Source: Asparagopsis taxiformis (taxonomy: Eukaryota > Rhodophyta > Florideophyceae > Bonnemaisoniales > Bonnemaisoniaceae). From it: a stretch of 64,000 bases of DNA. Below, one piece after another: positions 11,250 to 20,855 of this stretch. Location of the stretch: positions 1 through 64,000 of the forward strand of contig JALQPE010001805.1 of the NCBI GenBank assembly GCA_030407315.1, read 5' to 3'. Under the pieces are notes generated by a model. It had not been told where the DNA came from, did not search any database, and saw only the letters and a list, made by a program, of their open reading frames with translations. A program made the position numbers and the translations under genes. Numbering within the stretch: the stretch's first letter is position 1; each line of letters opens with the position of its first letter.

Positions 11250-11916
11250 TGTGGAACGATAGTTCGCTAGAAGTTAGCTGGTAAGAGCTAGCGGACACGC
11301 TGTCCTATAAACGAAGCAACGAATAGTGCCACCCGCTGGTGTTTGACTGTATTGGTAGCTAGGAAGGTAGAGTAGAAGGTTAGCGAGTAGACACGAGCGT
11401 CACGACGCAACAATCCACGCGAGGAATACGTTCGACAACGAGGTGGCACGTCACCGGAGGCGCTCTCGACCAAACCCGTAGGCACGACACGCGATCAGCC
11501 TCACGTTTGGCGATGGGTAGGGAGTGCGCGGCTCGACGGAAACGCAGCCTCGTTAGGCGGAAACGTAAAACGTAAACGTAGAAGTCAGTCGTAGACTAGA
11601 GCCGTTGCTCGTGCTTGTGCTTATCCCCATTCCCTCCCGGCACGATGCCAATACCTATTTAGCCACGATGGCATCGCATTACAGTGTAAACACTGTACGT
11701 AACGTCCCCGAACGGGAAAGGACCTTGTGGGTCGCGCGAGTGGACCCGTTGGTCCGTTGGCCGCGTGCCAGTCCGTTCGCTGCACACGTGTGCCGGTTGC
11801 GCGCGCGCATGCGCCAGCAATGTTCGTGCATTGCTGTCGCCGGTCGTGTCCGCCGAAATTCGAATTCCGCGGAAATCGAAAATATTTGCAATTTCGGAAT
11901 TGCCACGTATACTACA
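11250..11916 (-). repeat. E1 5' LTR (about 667 bp)
   Basis: Reads TGTAGTATACGTGG at the start and GTTCCACA at the end on the minus strand. It is followed at once by a primer-binding site, CTGGTCTTCCGACCTAGAAG, whose complement ends in CCA. It is unrelated in sequence to the E2 LTR. Its outer end falls inside the methyltransferase fragment, whose frame runs straight into the TAG of TGTAG. Ends were placed by the TG...CA rule and by the position of the primer-binding site, as no second copy is present. Confidence 0.65.
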
Positions 11917-12284
11917 CCCAGCCTTCTTTACCCTTACCCAGCTTCGTAGCATGTACAACCAGCTCGACCATATTTAACAAACTGGTCGTAATCCTATACG
12001 GAGGCGAAGTAAAATGGGTGGGGCTCCGGCTACAGACGATAGGCTGCGAATCAACTGCGAACATAGGACTACCCGTAGAATATTTCACTTTGCGAAGCTC
12101 GTATACCCAATTGTAGAACAGCGCAGCAGATGTGAAGATGAGAACATGACCACCCTTTCGAGTCACCCTAGCAATTTCTGCCACCGTGTCTACGATTTCT
12201 TCCTGGCGGAGAACATCGTAAGCGGAGTTTCCTCTGCCGGACTTGCGTCTCGTATTGTACGGCGGGTCACACAGCATGAGCAAT
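11917..12284 (-). pseudogene. Amino-methyltransferase (DPPY type) fragment
   Basis: Reads LLMLCDPPYNTRRKSGRGN, then a helix and strand ending KGGHVLIFTS. This is the catalytic DPPY motif (motif IV) and following region of N6-adenine/N4-cytosine DNA methyltransferases. It aligns with the MTase of X (LILTDTPYNVRRKRN...) and less closely with that of Y (MLTDPPYGTPRS). The 3' part is cut off by the E1 LTR. The 5' part is cut by an inserted 441-bp segment, beyond which (12737 upward, minus strand) codons reading QAGHPKT continue the same frame. The cofactor-binding motif I is absent. A dead third copy of the transposon-borne methyltransferase family. Confidence 0.75.
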
Positions 12285-12725
12285 TTTTGAGAAAACCATT
12301 GATTTCACTGGTTTGAACCAGTAGATTTCGATGGAATAGCCGGCCAGAGCAAAATTTATAAATTTTATTGGAAAAAAACCACGCGACGTGGCTGGATACA
12401 GTAGAGAAATGGGATGGAAAAAAACCAGAGGAAAGCATTGGTCAGGCCAGGCTGAAAGGCTGGTTCTGTACTGTAGTTGGGTATGATTTTTTTGATGGTT
12501 TTAGATTTGCGCCCGTCCATTCGCTGACGGCCAGCGGGGGGTGGGATAAAACCATTGAAATTATTAATTTTGGCTATGGAATGACGGGAATGGCAAACCA
12601 GCGACGGATACAGTACGGAGGGTGGTTGAAACCAGTGCATGGACTAGTTTGGGAGGCTGGTTTCGCTGGTTCTGGTGGTTCCATTACAGTAGGTGTAGTG
12701 TGGGACATGGTGTAAATGAACTTAC
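12285..12725. mobile_element. AACCAG/CTGGTT-rich insertion with 11-bp direct repeats
   Basis: A 441-bp non-coding segment dense in CTGGTT and AACCAG motifs. The 11-mer GCATGAGCAAT is present at 12274-12284 and again at 12726-12736, as expected for a target site duplication. Removing the segment and one repeat restores the frame of the methyltransferase fragment. No clear terminal inverted repeats are visible. Duplications of 9-11 bp are typical of Mutator-like elements. A segment of the same composition lies at 17446-17867. Confidence 0.6.
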
Positions 12726-12736
12726 GCATGAGCAAT

Positions 12737-13281
12737 GTCTTGGGGTGACCTGCTTGTAGGCTAGTGCATGTATGAAATTGTTTTTTGGAATATATTCTGG
12801 TGTTGCCATGAAGGAGGCAAATTTCCTATGTTAAGGTAGGTGAGAAGGTAGAAAGCTAGGAAGTAATTGATAGGTAGTATAGTATTGTAGTACTGGAAGG
12901 GAGGTGAATTGGGCGGTGGGGTCGGAGTGAACACGGGAATTACAATGAAGAGTGGAGCGATTGACGTTGTACAGTAGGTCAGGAAATGGTTTGGCATCGC
13001 GGTCATAATCTGCATATATGCAGATTGGCATTCCACTACTTCCACCGCGTATGCATACGGATCCGTACAAACGCAATTCTTCCAGTTACCAAGATAGATT
13101 TTGAACGACCCATATGCCCGCTCGCATGCACCAGATCTCTTATAGGAGGATGTAGAAAGGTGCTAGTAGAAGGAAGGAGGTGAAAGCAGTAAAATGGGCA
13201 CTTACTAAGTATGAAGGTGACAACAAACACAAAGTTTTACGGCAGGGTTTGAAGTAGCTAGCTCTAGGTATGGGGCAAGAC
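12737..13281. other. No gene recognised
   Basis: AT-rich, with short open frames of no coding character. The first 30-40 bases (minus strand) probably extend the methyltransferase fragment. The rest lies downstream of the unknown gene at 14974-13282. Confidence 0.5.
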
Positions 13282-14974
13282 TCACTTTACGAGGGATATT
13301 ACAAGCTGTTCATCTTCGTAGAGAGGTTGCAAATCTTCTGTGGCGTTGCAGGAAGGATTGGGGTCCTCAGATGCCGGGGAGTGAAGGTCAGATTCATCAA
13401 ATTTGATGGTCTCATATTCATGGGCAGATACGTTCCTCTTCTTCCGAATCAAACTGGAGAGTAGCTCGCCACCCGGGATGTAGTCGCGAATGTCGAGGCA
13501 GCCGTGATGTCCAACACATGGGAAGCCATCTTCTGCATAATCTTCTGCATTGAGCATTGTGCAGAAGAGGGACTTCAAACATAGAGCAATTTTGTAAGCG
13601 GCGAGAATACTTTGCGTGCTGTAACAGAGAATGTGACGTTGATTGCACTGAGTGAGACTGCTGAGAAGAATCATGGCGGTAGTGAGGAAGGAGAATTTTA
13701 TCACCGCTTTTCTCTGTTTTGAGGTACTGGGGGATGAGGAGACAGCATCTGTGTCTGTGACGGAAACAGTATAGGTGAGCTGAACCATGAGCTCCTCACA
13801 GCCGAGTGTGAAAGCGTTGAAGATTTTGTCGTTTTCTTCATAAACTTTGTGTGCTTCGGCACTGTTTCCGTACGCTCTCGTTGTGGTCGGAATGGAATCG
13901 GGGGGACGAATGGGGAGCTCATTGCTTCCAGTCATGAACGAGCCATGATTTCTGCTCGCAGGATTTTCGAGGAGAGCGGCGCCGAAGTCTTGGTGGAGAA
14001 GAAAGAAGGGCGATTTAAGGATCTCCAGTTTCACAGTCTTTCTGGAGTTGTTGAAGAACTTTGTGAGTGCACGCAGCGCGGAAGTAGCGATTAGAACTGG
14101 TGCAGTGTCGGCGGGAGCGAGACTGGAATTTCTGAAAGTGGGGGACGAGAGTGAGGGAGCTTGAATGGATTCCATGTCGGAGTCGGTAGATAGTCTTTTC
14201 CGCTTTGAAGGGGGCACGAAGAGGTTGTCTTCGTCGGTAGGCATCGCGAGAGCAAACGCTTCGCGAAGAGCTTGAGTTGGGAGGCGCACCCAGTCGGGCT
14301 TGTTCAGAGGCACAACAGTCGCGTTTCGAAGTGGATAGCTGCGGAGTTCTGTCGACATTTTTAAGGTCATCTTCTTCTCCAGGGTCTGCTAGTCCTGCCT
14401 TGCGCATGGTTGAATCCTTCCACCTAACGAAATGGTCATTGGCCATCGACAAGAAAGCAGAGCCGACGATGGACCGCTGAAGGTAGACGTGTTTCTTCCC
14501 GACAGGGCTGGTGATGAGCGACCGCTTGGACTGTGTGGTGTCTGAAAGGGCGGAAGAGAATTGGGAGAAGGACAACGCGGCGAGGAGCAGAGCTGGACAT
14601 GAATTGGAAGGTTGAGAAGGGTTTGCAGAGGAGTTTTCGAACGGAGTGCCAGTCCTCGCCAATTCCTTTATGGTGCAGTGAGCTACAAAGCGGGAGACGG
14701 TGGCTTTGTTGGTGAAAATGCTGTTCACGACCTGGCAAGCAATGTGCATGTCGGGACCGCGGTCCCGGCATGAAACGCCACGCGTGTTGGTACCCTCTAG
14801 AATGGAAGCGAGATAGCGCAAAGCGGCCAATCCATCATGGATAGGAGCGAGAAACCGTTGAAGAAGTGCGGAGTACGTCTCTTCTATTTCGCAGAGCAGG
14901 TCGTTGTTTTCGCTGGGAGGAGGCATGAGGGACTTGTATGGTGTGGAGAGGGGCAAAGAGCATAGGCGTCGCAT
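13282..14974 (-). pseudogene. Unrecognised gene, frameshifted, C-terminal portion
   Basis: Two long overlapping frames look like successive parts of one protein. The first (14974 to about 14380) has a leucine-rich helical region and a stretch KHVYLQRSIVGSAFLSMANDH. The second (14370-13282) has KPDWVRLPTQALREAF, a nuclear-type basic patch PPSKRKRL, and a Cys/His-containing segment DGFPCVGHHGC. The frame changes near 14350-14390. I do not recognise the family. The upstream part may be the fragment at 18447-17869, as both are on the same strand with similar codon use. The intervening 2.9 kb is filled with MITEs, palindromes and an AACCAG-rich insertion. Confidence 0.45.
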
Positions 14975-15083
14975 CCAAAGCGGGTGAGGCTGGAGGACTA
15001 GTAGACATGTTGTGGGTGACTATGGATGGACGTTACAGCCCAAAGACTAGTTTGGCAATACTCAATCCGGCGTTGCTTGCTTT

Positions 15084-15403
15084 CCAGATTGAGTTTTGCT
15101 CGACTAATTCCGATATGACAACTTTTTTGACCCCCCTGCAGATTTCACTCTAGTTTACGAATATGGTGGTAATTACAATGTAATTGAAGTAATTGTAATT
15201 ACATTTTTTGGGGCACACTAGATTCTCGAGACCGACTCGCTGGCGAGATAATTACTTTCCGTAATTAGTAGTTGAAATTGACACTCAATTGCAATTACCT
15301 CAATTACAATGTAATTAATACCATATTCGGAAACTACAGTGAAATCTACAGGGGGGTCAAAAAATTTGTCATACTGGAATTGGTCGAGCAAAACTCAATC
15401 CGG
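15084..15403. mobile_element. Foldback MITE, copy 1
   Basis: About 320 bp. Both ends carry the inverted repeat starting (CCGG)ATTGAGTTTTGCTCGA, and the two halves pair for more than 110 bp. The unpaired centre contains GGGGCACACTAGATTCTCGAG. Non-coding. It lies in the disrupted gene region between 14974 and 17869. Confidence 0.85.
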
Positions 15404-15416
15404 GAAACGGACTAGG

Positions 15417-15735
15417 CCGGATTGAGTTTTGCTCGACCAATTCCGGTATGACAAATTTTTTGACCCTCCCATGGAATTTGCTCTAGTTTCTGAAAATGGT
15501 GTTAATTACATTGTAATTGAAGTAATTGCAATTGAATGTCAATTTCAACTACTAATTACGGAAAGTAATTATCTCGCCAGCGAGTCGGTCTCGAGAATCT
15601 AGTGTGCTCCAAAAAATGTAATTGCAATTACTTCAATTACATTGTAATTACCAGCATATTTGTAGACTAGAGCGAAATCTGCAGAGGGGCCAAATATTTG
15701 GCATGCTGGAACTGGTCGAGCAAAACTCAATCCGG
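15417..15735. mobile_element. Foldback MITE, copy 2, opposite orientation
   Basis: Same family as copy 1, only 13 bp away, with the central segment inverted relative to it. Another isolated terminal repeat (ATTGAGTTTTGCTC) begins near 15755 and runs into unique sequence, so a third, truncated copy adjoins. Confidence 0.85.
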
Positions 15736-15898
15736 ACTAGTTTGCTACCCAGATTGAGTTTTGCTCTACTAAGTCCAGTATGAAAAAACGGCGTCAGGAG
15801 GTTCCGAACGGTGTATTGCCCCTCTCTTCGTCTTCCTGGACAAGCGTGTGTCTCAAGTAAACCAGTATCCAATATGGTATCTTGGTTTTCTAGTGAAG

Positions 15899-15940
15899 TG
15901 GGTCAACGATAGTGCACCATGGTGCACTATCGTTGACCCA
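15899..15940. repeat. Perfect 42-bp loopless palindrome
   Basis: Centre CACCATGGTG. Each arm of 21 bases is the exact reverse complement of the other, with no spacer. First of a series extending to 16998. Confidence 0.95.
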
Positions 15941-16075
15941 TTTCTCAATCATCTTTGCACATCCTTCCACCCGTGCTTCTTCTCCCTATACAACCACTAC
16001 TCGTGGGTGACGGTGAAGCTCTCCAGTTCTACAGCTGTTTACGAATGTACAAGCAAAACTACTAGCAGTGAGTAG

Positions 16076-16099
16076 CTTCTCATCCATATGGATGAGAAG
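16076..16099. repeat. Perfect 24-bp palindrome
   Basis: Centre CCATATGG, arms of 12 bases, no loop. Confidence 0.95.
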
Positions 16100-16548
16100 T
16101 AGATTTGCCTGAGAATATTCTCGGGTATCCCGCCAAAGGCGTCCGGTGGACCTCTTCTGACCAATTGGTACTGGAGGTAACGGATGGTTAAACATCCGGC
16201 ACCTCCCGTACTTCTGCTTTCCGTGATTGCTCTAAACTTGAGGAGGTCACAAAGGGTTCTGTCCTTCAGGCGTGCTGCCGGTTTCTGTCTTCGAAGACAT
16301 GGAAAGAACAGGAGTTGATCGACTCATGTTCTTTCCATGTCATCTTATCCTACACTCTGGATAGTCCTGGAAGTATTTCTTCGGGAACAGAGAACCGATC
16401 AGACTACTGCTTCCGATACCGTTTCATATCCTCTACATCCATGTGCGCTAGTCTATCCTGTCTCAAAGTATGAATCTGGAGAATGCGAGGTACAGAAGCT
16501 CATGGGAAGCTGGTTTCGGCCTCTTACCGCTGGTGTTTGAAAGGTCTG

Positions 16549-16616
16549 TCTCATCCACAACTGTACTCCTGAACTATAGTTCAGGAGTACAGTTGTGGAT
16601 GAGAGCATATATGCTC
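16549..16616. repeat. Perfect 56-bp palindrome with an abutting 14-bp palindrome
   Basis: 16549-16604 is a perfect palindrome centred on GAACTATAGTTC. Its last two bases begin a second palindrome, GAGCATATATGCTC (16603-16616). No spacer at either centre. Confidence 0.95.
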
Positions 16617-16929
16617 CATCAACTTTTCTACTCGTTCTATTACACATGGTGGTCCATCTTTCCTCGATGGCGGACCTTTTTCTATCACCACTAGAGGAAA
16701 TAGACACCCTCCGAGGGCAGGCTAGCTTTCTATTACTACTCGGTACAATATTGTTCATATAAATTTATATATTGCTAACAATCTATGTGCCCTTCTCTAC
16801 TTTCCCACCTCACACAACATCAAAACATTAAATCTTTACGTGAAAGTCTTTTCTGCTCTGCTCCCTGATAATAACTCATTCCATCTATACGTACTTACAC
16901 TCTAATATCTTTTTGTGCTTTTTAACCAC

Positions 16930-16998
16930 TACTTGTACATCCCTCTTTACACATGTGTAAAGAGGGATGTACAAGTATGGAATATGCATATTCCATAC
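16930..16998. repeat. Perfect 48-bp and 24-bp palindromes, overlapping by three bases
   Basis: 16930-16977 is centred on ACACATGTGT and 16975-16998 on ATATGCATAT. Both are perfect and loopless, and they run into each other. Confidence 0.95.
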
Positions 16999-17445
16999 CG
17001 CGTTCTTTCGACTTCATCCTTCTGATTTCATTCTCATTCTCTGAACATCTTTGTTCTTTCACTGTACTCACGGCGCATGGTGCGCTGTAAGATTTGTGAC
17101 CATCTTGGACGTCTTCATTTGCTGTGCGGCACAATTGTCCGCCATTTTTTGTAATAGAAAAAAGTGCGCGCTTTAGTTTCGCCAAGCGTCGTGCCAAGCG
17201 TCGTTTCTGACCGCCACGGGCACCTTCTGTCGACATTTAAGCGCCTACCGTCACTCTTTTCCACTCTTCTCGTCACTCTCTCTCGTTATCACCCAGGTTT
17301 TTCCCCTGTTGGGGATCTCCTTCTGCTTTCTCAATTCCCTCCCCCTTCCCATGTAACCATTAAGTTCTCCATCTCTACTCTGACCAAGACGCTGCAACAA
17401 ATACTAACAGACTTTCTCTCTCCCATAATTCGGTTCTTTCGTTGA
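16999..17445. other. No gene recognised
   Basis: T- and C-rich stretch with short open frames only. It could hold disrupted remains of the gene whose parts lie at 18447-17869 and 14974-13282, but nothing was identifiable. Confidence 0.4.
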
Positions 17446-17867
17446 AAACCAGTGGGTAGGCTGGTTTCCAACCAGCACTCACTGTGCCAACAACCAGCCT
17501 ACCCTCTGGTCATATTCCATCACCAAAACTGGTATACTCCACTTCATTGGCTGGTCAAAATCCAGATCACCTCCTGAAATTAACCAGCACAGTACGCTGG
17601 ATCATAACCACTGTCCGACCCACCGCCGTGGCCTGGTGCAAACCAGTACCCCCTGGCCAAACCATCCAAACCACTGGTTTTCAACCAGGCCATTCGTACT
17701 GTACAAGCACTGGAATTTCACCAGCAAATTTACTAAAATATTCGATGGGGCTTATCCAGAGGTTGGGGATCGTTTTAACCAGCGACGTGGCCTGGTTTTT
17801 CACCACTGTACGAACTAAATTCTGGGCTGGAAAAATAGCCATTTTTTCTCATGCTGTGCAGTGAGTA
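17446..17867. mobile_element. Second AACCAG-rich segment
   Basis: About 420 bp with a high density of AACCAG/CTGGTT, like 12285-12725 but not alignable to it throughout. It interrupts the reading frame of the fragment at 18447-17869. No convincing target duplication was found, so the boundaries are approximate. Confidence 0.45.
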
Positions 17868-17868
17868 C

Positions 17869-18447
17869 CAACTGAGCAGCTTCCCGGATTTGCGGCTTTC
17901 GAGGATTGTCAACAGCGTCATAGTTCTTCAAAAGGTCTCTGAAGCTGCAGTTGAAAGTATGCAGGACAGATCCTTTCATGTTGTCCATTTCTGGAGGAAT
18001 CAACACTTCATCTTCTGCACGCATGGATTTTATATCAGCTCTGTCCGCCTCGGCGGTACCGCTGTTACCGCTATTCCTGCTCAAGCTTCCTGCACCAGAA
18101 GGGCTTTCATCTAGTCGTCTGCGTTTAGCATTCGGGCTCGTTCCGTTCCCGCCGGGCGGAGAATCCCGTACTGGAGAAGCTGTTCTCTCAGTGTCTCCGA
18201 ACAGCTCCTCATTAGGGTCGGGCGTTGATTGTGGCTCTTCTGTGGGGCTGAATGCCGTGAGTTGCCTTTCAACCATACCCAGAGCCCGAATAGTCGTAAA
18301 CCTCCCAGCATCCGGGAAAGCAGTCGACGCCTGGAAGCCCTGTAGGAAAGGTATTGCTCGCGGTGAAGAAACGGTTTGGTCGAACAATCCTTTGTGCCGA
18401 CAGATCGTCATTATGTGCTCCCAGAAGGACTTTGTGCAGAGGCGCAT
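17869..18447 (-). pseudogene. Unrecognised gene, internal fragment
   Basis: About 193 codons, open from the X junction at 18450. Readable segments are MRLCTKSFWEHIMTICRHKG, a Ser/Pro/Asp-rich linker with the nuclear-type patch NAKRRRL, and LRDLLKNYDAV-like helical sequence near the end. The frame is cut at its start by the X terminus and at its end by the AACCAG-rich segment. Probably the upstream portion of the broken gene at 14974-13282. Family unknown. Confidence 0.45.
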
Positions 18448-18452
18448 CTGCG

Positions 18453-18830
18453 TCTGTGTTCTCGGAAATGGACGCGGACGTCCACAACCTCTAGTACACC
18501 TAGTATTACTAGGCGGACGTCCATGTTCTCCAGTATTTTTGGGTGTCCGCCTAGAATCGGACGTCCATGCGGTCTAGTACGTCTAGTATTACTAGGGCGA
18601 CATTCATTGTTCCTAGTACCACGGATGTCCCCCTCGGGATGGACTTACACCATGTCTATGTCAACCTAGGACGGGCGCCGGTTCAGAAATTCAAAAATTT
18701 CGACCCCAGAAATTTCTGCCGCCGTGCTCGACATGGATGTCCGCATCCATCACGGCGACCACTCTATTTTTCCTTGTCGGTCGACTCCAATTTCGTCTTT
18801 AATTTTTTCATCCTCTCGCTCACACCCCCT
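18453..18830. repeat. Left terminus of X
   Basis: Terminal inverted repeat followed by GGACGTCC and TAGTATTACTAG motifs. Mirror image of 6464-6090. Confidence 0.75.
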
Positions 18831-19090
18831 TCCTGTTGGTGCTCACCTCCCTCGTACTGTACCTCAAACACCCCCAATACCACTCTAGCACGCATTTTCA
18901 GCTACCTATCCCCGCTTCCACGGTGCACACCTCCATTCCATACCTACTTTTCTGCTCTACCGTACAGATTTCGTATAACCAGTCCTCATACTACCTCAGA
19001 ATAGGGAAAAACACCCCCTGTCTCCTCGACCATGCTCTCCCCCAACACCTTTGCAACGTATTGTTCTTCAATACCCTCTCTCCTCTACCT

Positions 19091-19777
19091 TCAACCCCTC
19101 TCCTTTGCCCTCTCCACAAACTTCCCCTGCAGCTTACTCTTCCAAAACCTCTCACTCCCCATCCCGTACCCGACCTGCTCCACCCCTCCCTCCCTCAGCT
19201 GCTCCATGCCCCCACGCCATCCGCATCTTCGATACCGTATACACCACCACCACCGGCCCACGCTCCCGCTCCCCCGCCGTCTCCCCAGAAACCTCCCCGC
19301 TCTGAAACACATATCAACCCCCCACTTCGCACCCTTCCTCCCACTCCCCTCCCTCCCCAAATACAATAACCCCCTTCTTCTCCTTCACATCCCCACTCAC
19401 CACAGCCAGAACAGACGCCACCCCCCTCCCCCTCTTTCTCCTCACTTTCCTATAACTCCCTCCTCTCGGGGCCTTCAACCGCACCCTCCTACGGTCCCAC
19501 CTAAACACCTCCTCCGCCCTCACTACCCCAACACCCCGCAGCGTCTCCCCAATCCCCATAATATGCTTGTCGGCACTCCTCTCCGAATCACACTCCAATC
19601 TAAACCCGCACTCCGTACATTTCCACCTCCCCCTGTACCATCCCAAGATTGCATCCCTCCACAGAACACATCCTCATACCACAGAAGAATTTTCTTCCTC
19701 TCATACCTCATCCTTAAAACCTCCATCTGCTCCATGTGAATTTCGATGTAAATATTTTCTCTACTATGCAATCTCAA
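19091..19777 (-). CDS. Possible zinc-finger protein of X
   Basis: Reading frames on this strand give WKCTECGFRLECDSERSADK, a C-x2-C pair in the setting of a zinc finger. A basic region RWDRRRVRLKAPRGGSYRKV and a Gly-rich tail follow. At least two frames are needed to join all parts, one change falling near 19330. The opposite strand is also open, as Pro/Leu-rich protein of low complexity. I could not assign a family. It may be a remnant of a regulatory protein of the transposon, or not coding at all. Confidence 0.3.
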
Positions 19778-20088
19778 ACATGTACGAGCCTATGACTTTC
19801 CGCTTTGTCAACCCTGAATATTGGTACTCATGTATTCATAAAATAGGGCCACCCACATCCCTATCCCGTTCTGCAAGCTTTACAAACCACTAGACGCATA
19901 CTCCACAACTCAGTTGTATAGGCTATACAACAAACACTACTCGCTATTTCAGACGACGCGGTACACAAGTAGCGTAGTCTCAACCTTCCGTGCAGCCTTC
20001 CCTGATGCGTACAAGTGCGAAACACGTCTAGACTACTACTACTACTACGATATAGTATATCAGAAGTGACTGCGGGAATTTTCGGCAC

Positions 20089-20210
20089 AGGAGATGCTGG
20101 GCCACCAAATTGATTTTTCGGAAATTTTAGAATTTCTGGGCTGGCCAGCAGTGCAATCGAGCTGGACATCCACCGGACGCCCATTTCAGGTTGGTCGTGA
20201 GAGAGTGGGG
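20089..20210 (+). repeat. R repeat, partial copy (X)
   Basis: Counterpart of 4722-4803. Half of the R unit upstream of the full copy, separated from it by about 175 bp of conserved spacer. Confidence 0.7.
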
Positions 20211-20383
20211 CGGGACCATGATGGAACAAGGACCAAGACCAGTCCTTGACGTGTTGAGCCTGAAATCGACCCTTCGTGAGACGCGATTTTGGCTTACAGT
20301 TGGTGCTTACAGAAGGCAGTGATGACCCCACTCGGGGCGGCGGCCGGTGCCTGGGGCCGTTGTGGCCAAATTAGACACCCTGA

Positions 20384-20590
20384 TTTGAACTAAAATTTGG
20401 GCTATTCTCAAAAACATGCACATGTGAACATGTTTTTGAGATGGGGGTGTGCCGTACGGCACAATCGACCGCCCAAATCGATGTTTTTTGCAATATTTTT
20501 TTGTGCCCGAAATTGTAGAATTTCTGGGCTGGCCGGCAATGCATCTGAGCTGGATATCTACCGGACGTCCATTTCAGGTTGATCGTGTAT
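20384..20590 (+). repeat. R repeat, full copy (X)
   Basis: Contains GTGCCGTACGGCAC and the ACATG...CATGT hairpin. Located between the possible zinc-finger gene and the 3' end of the ParB/2OG gene. Confidence 0.8.
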
Positions 20591-20855
20591 CGTGCACGTC
20601 CACCCATTACCGGAAGCAAGTAGGCGATGAAGCACGTACAAACCCAATTGTTCTGCTATTTCTAGCATAGACCATCGAGTCTAAAGATGTGAGGGAATCG
20701 TCCTGAAAATCATGCTCCAACCCACGAGGGAATGGACAATCTAGTTTGAAAGCATGGAACGGAAGTACATTATACTAGGTTCATAGATTGAAAGTGATAA
20801 AGGAGATGATTATATTCTCGATGATGGTTTACCAAAGTAGTTGTTGTTGAGCTAT

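Larger units (their letters stand above)
7888..11916 (-). mobile_element. E1: truncated Ty3-type LTR retrotransposon lacking RT, RNase H and integrase
   Basis: In order on the minus strand: LTR (11916-11250), primer-binding site, gag (from 11151), protease (to 7888), then an abrupt junction with the LTR of E2. No reverse transcriptase, RNase H, integrase or 3' LTR of its own remains. The left LTR interrupts a methyltransferase gene fragment. The coding strand is unusually rich in ACGT tetranucleotides compared with E2, so the two are distinct families despite a similar primer-binding site. Confidence 0.8.
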
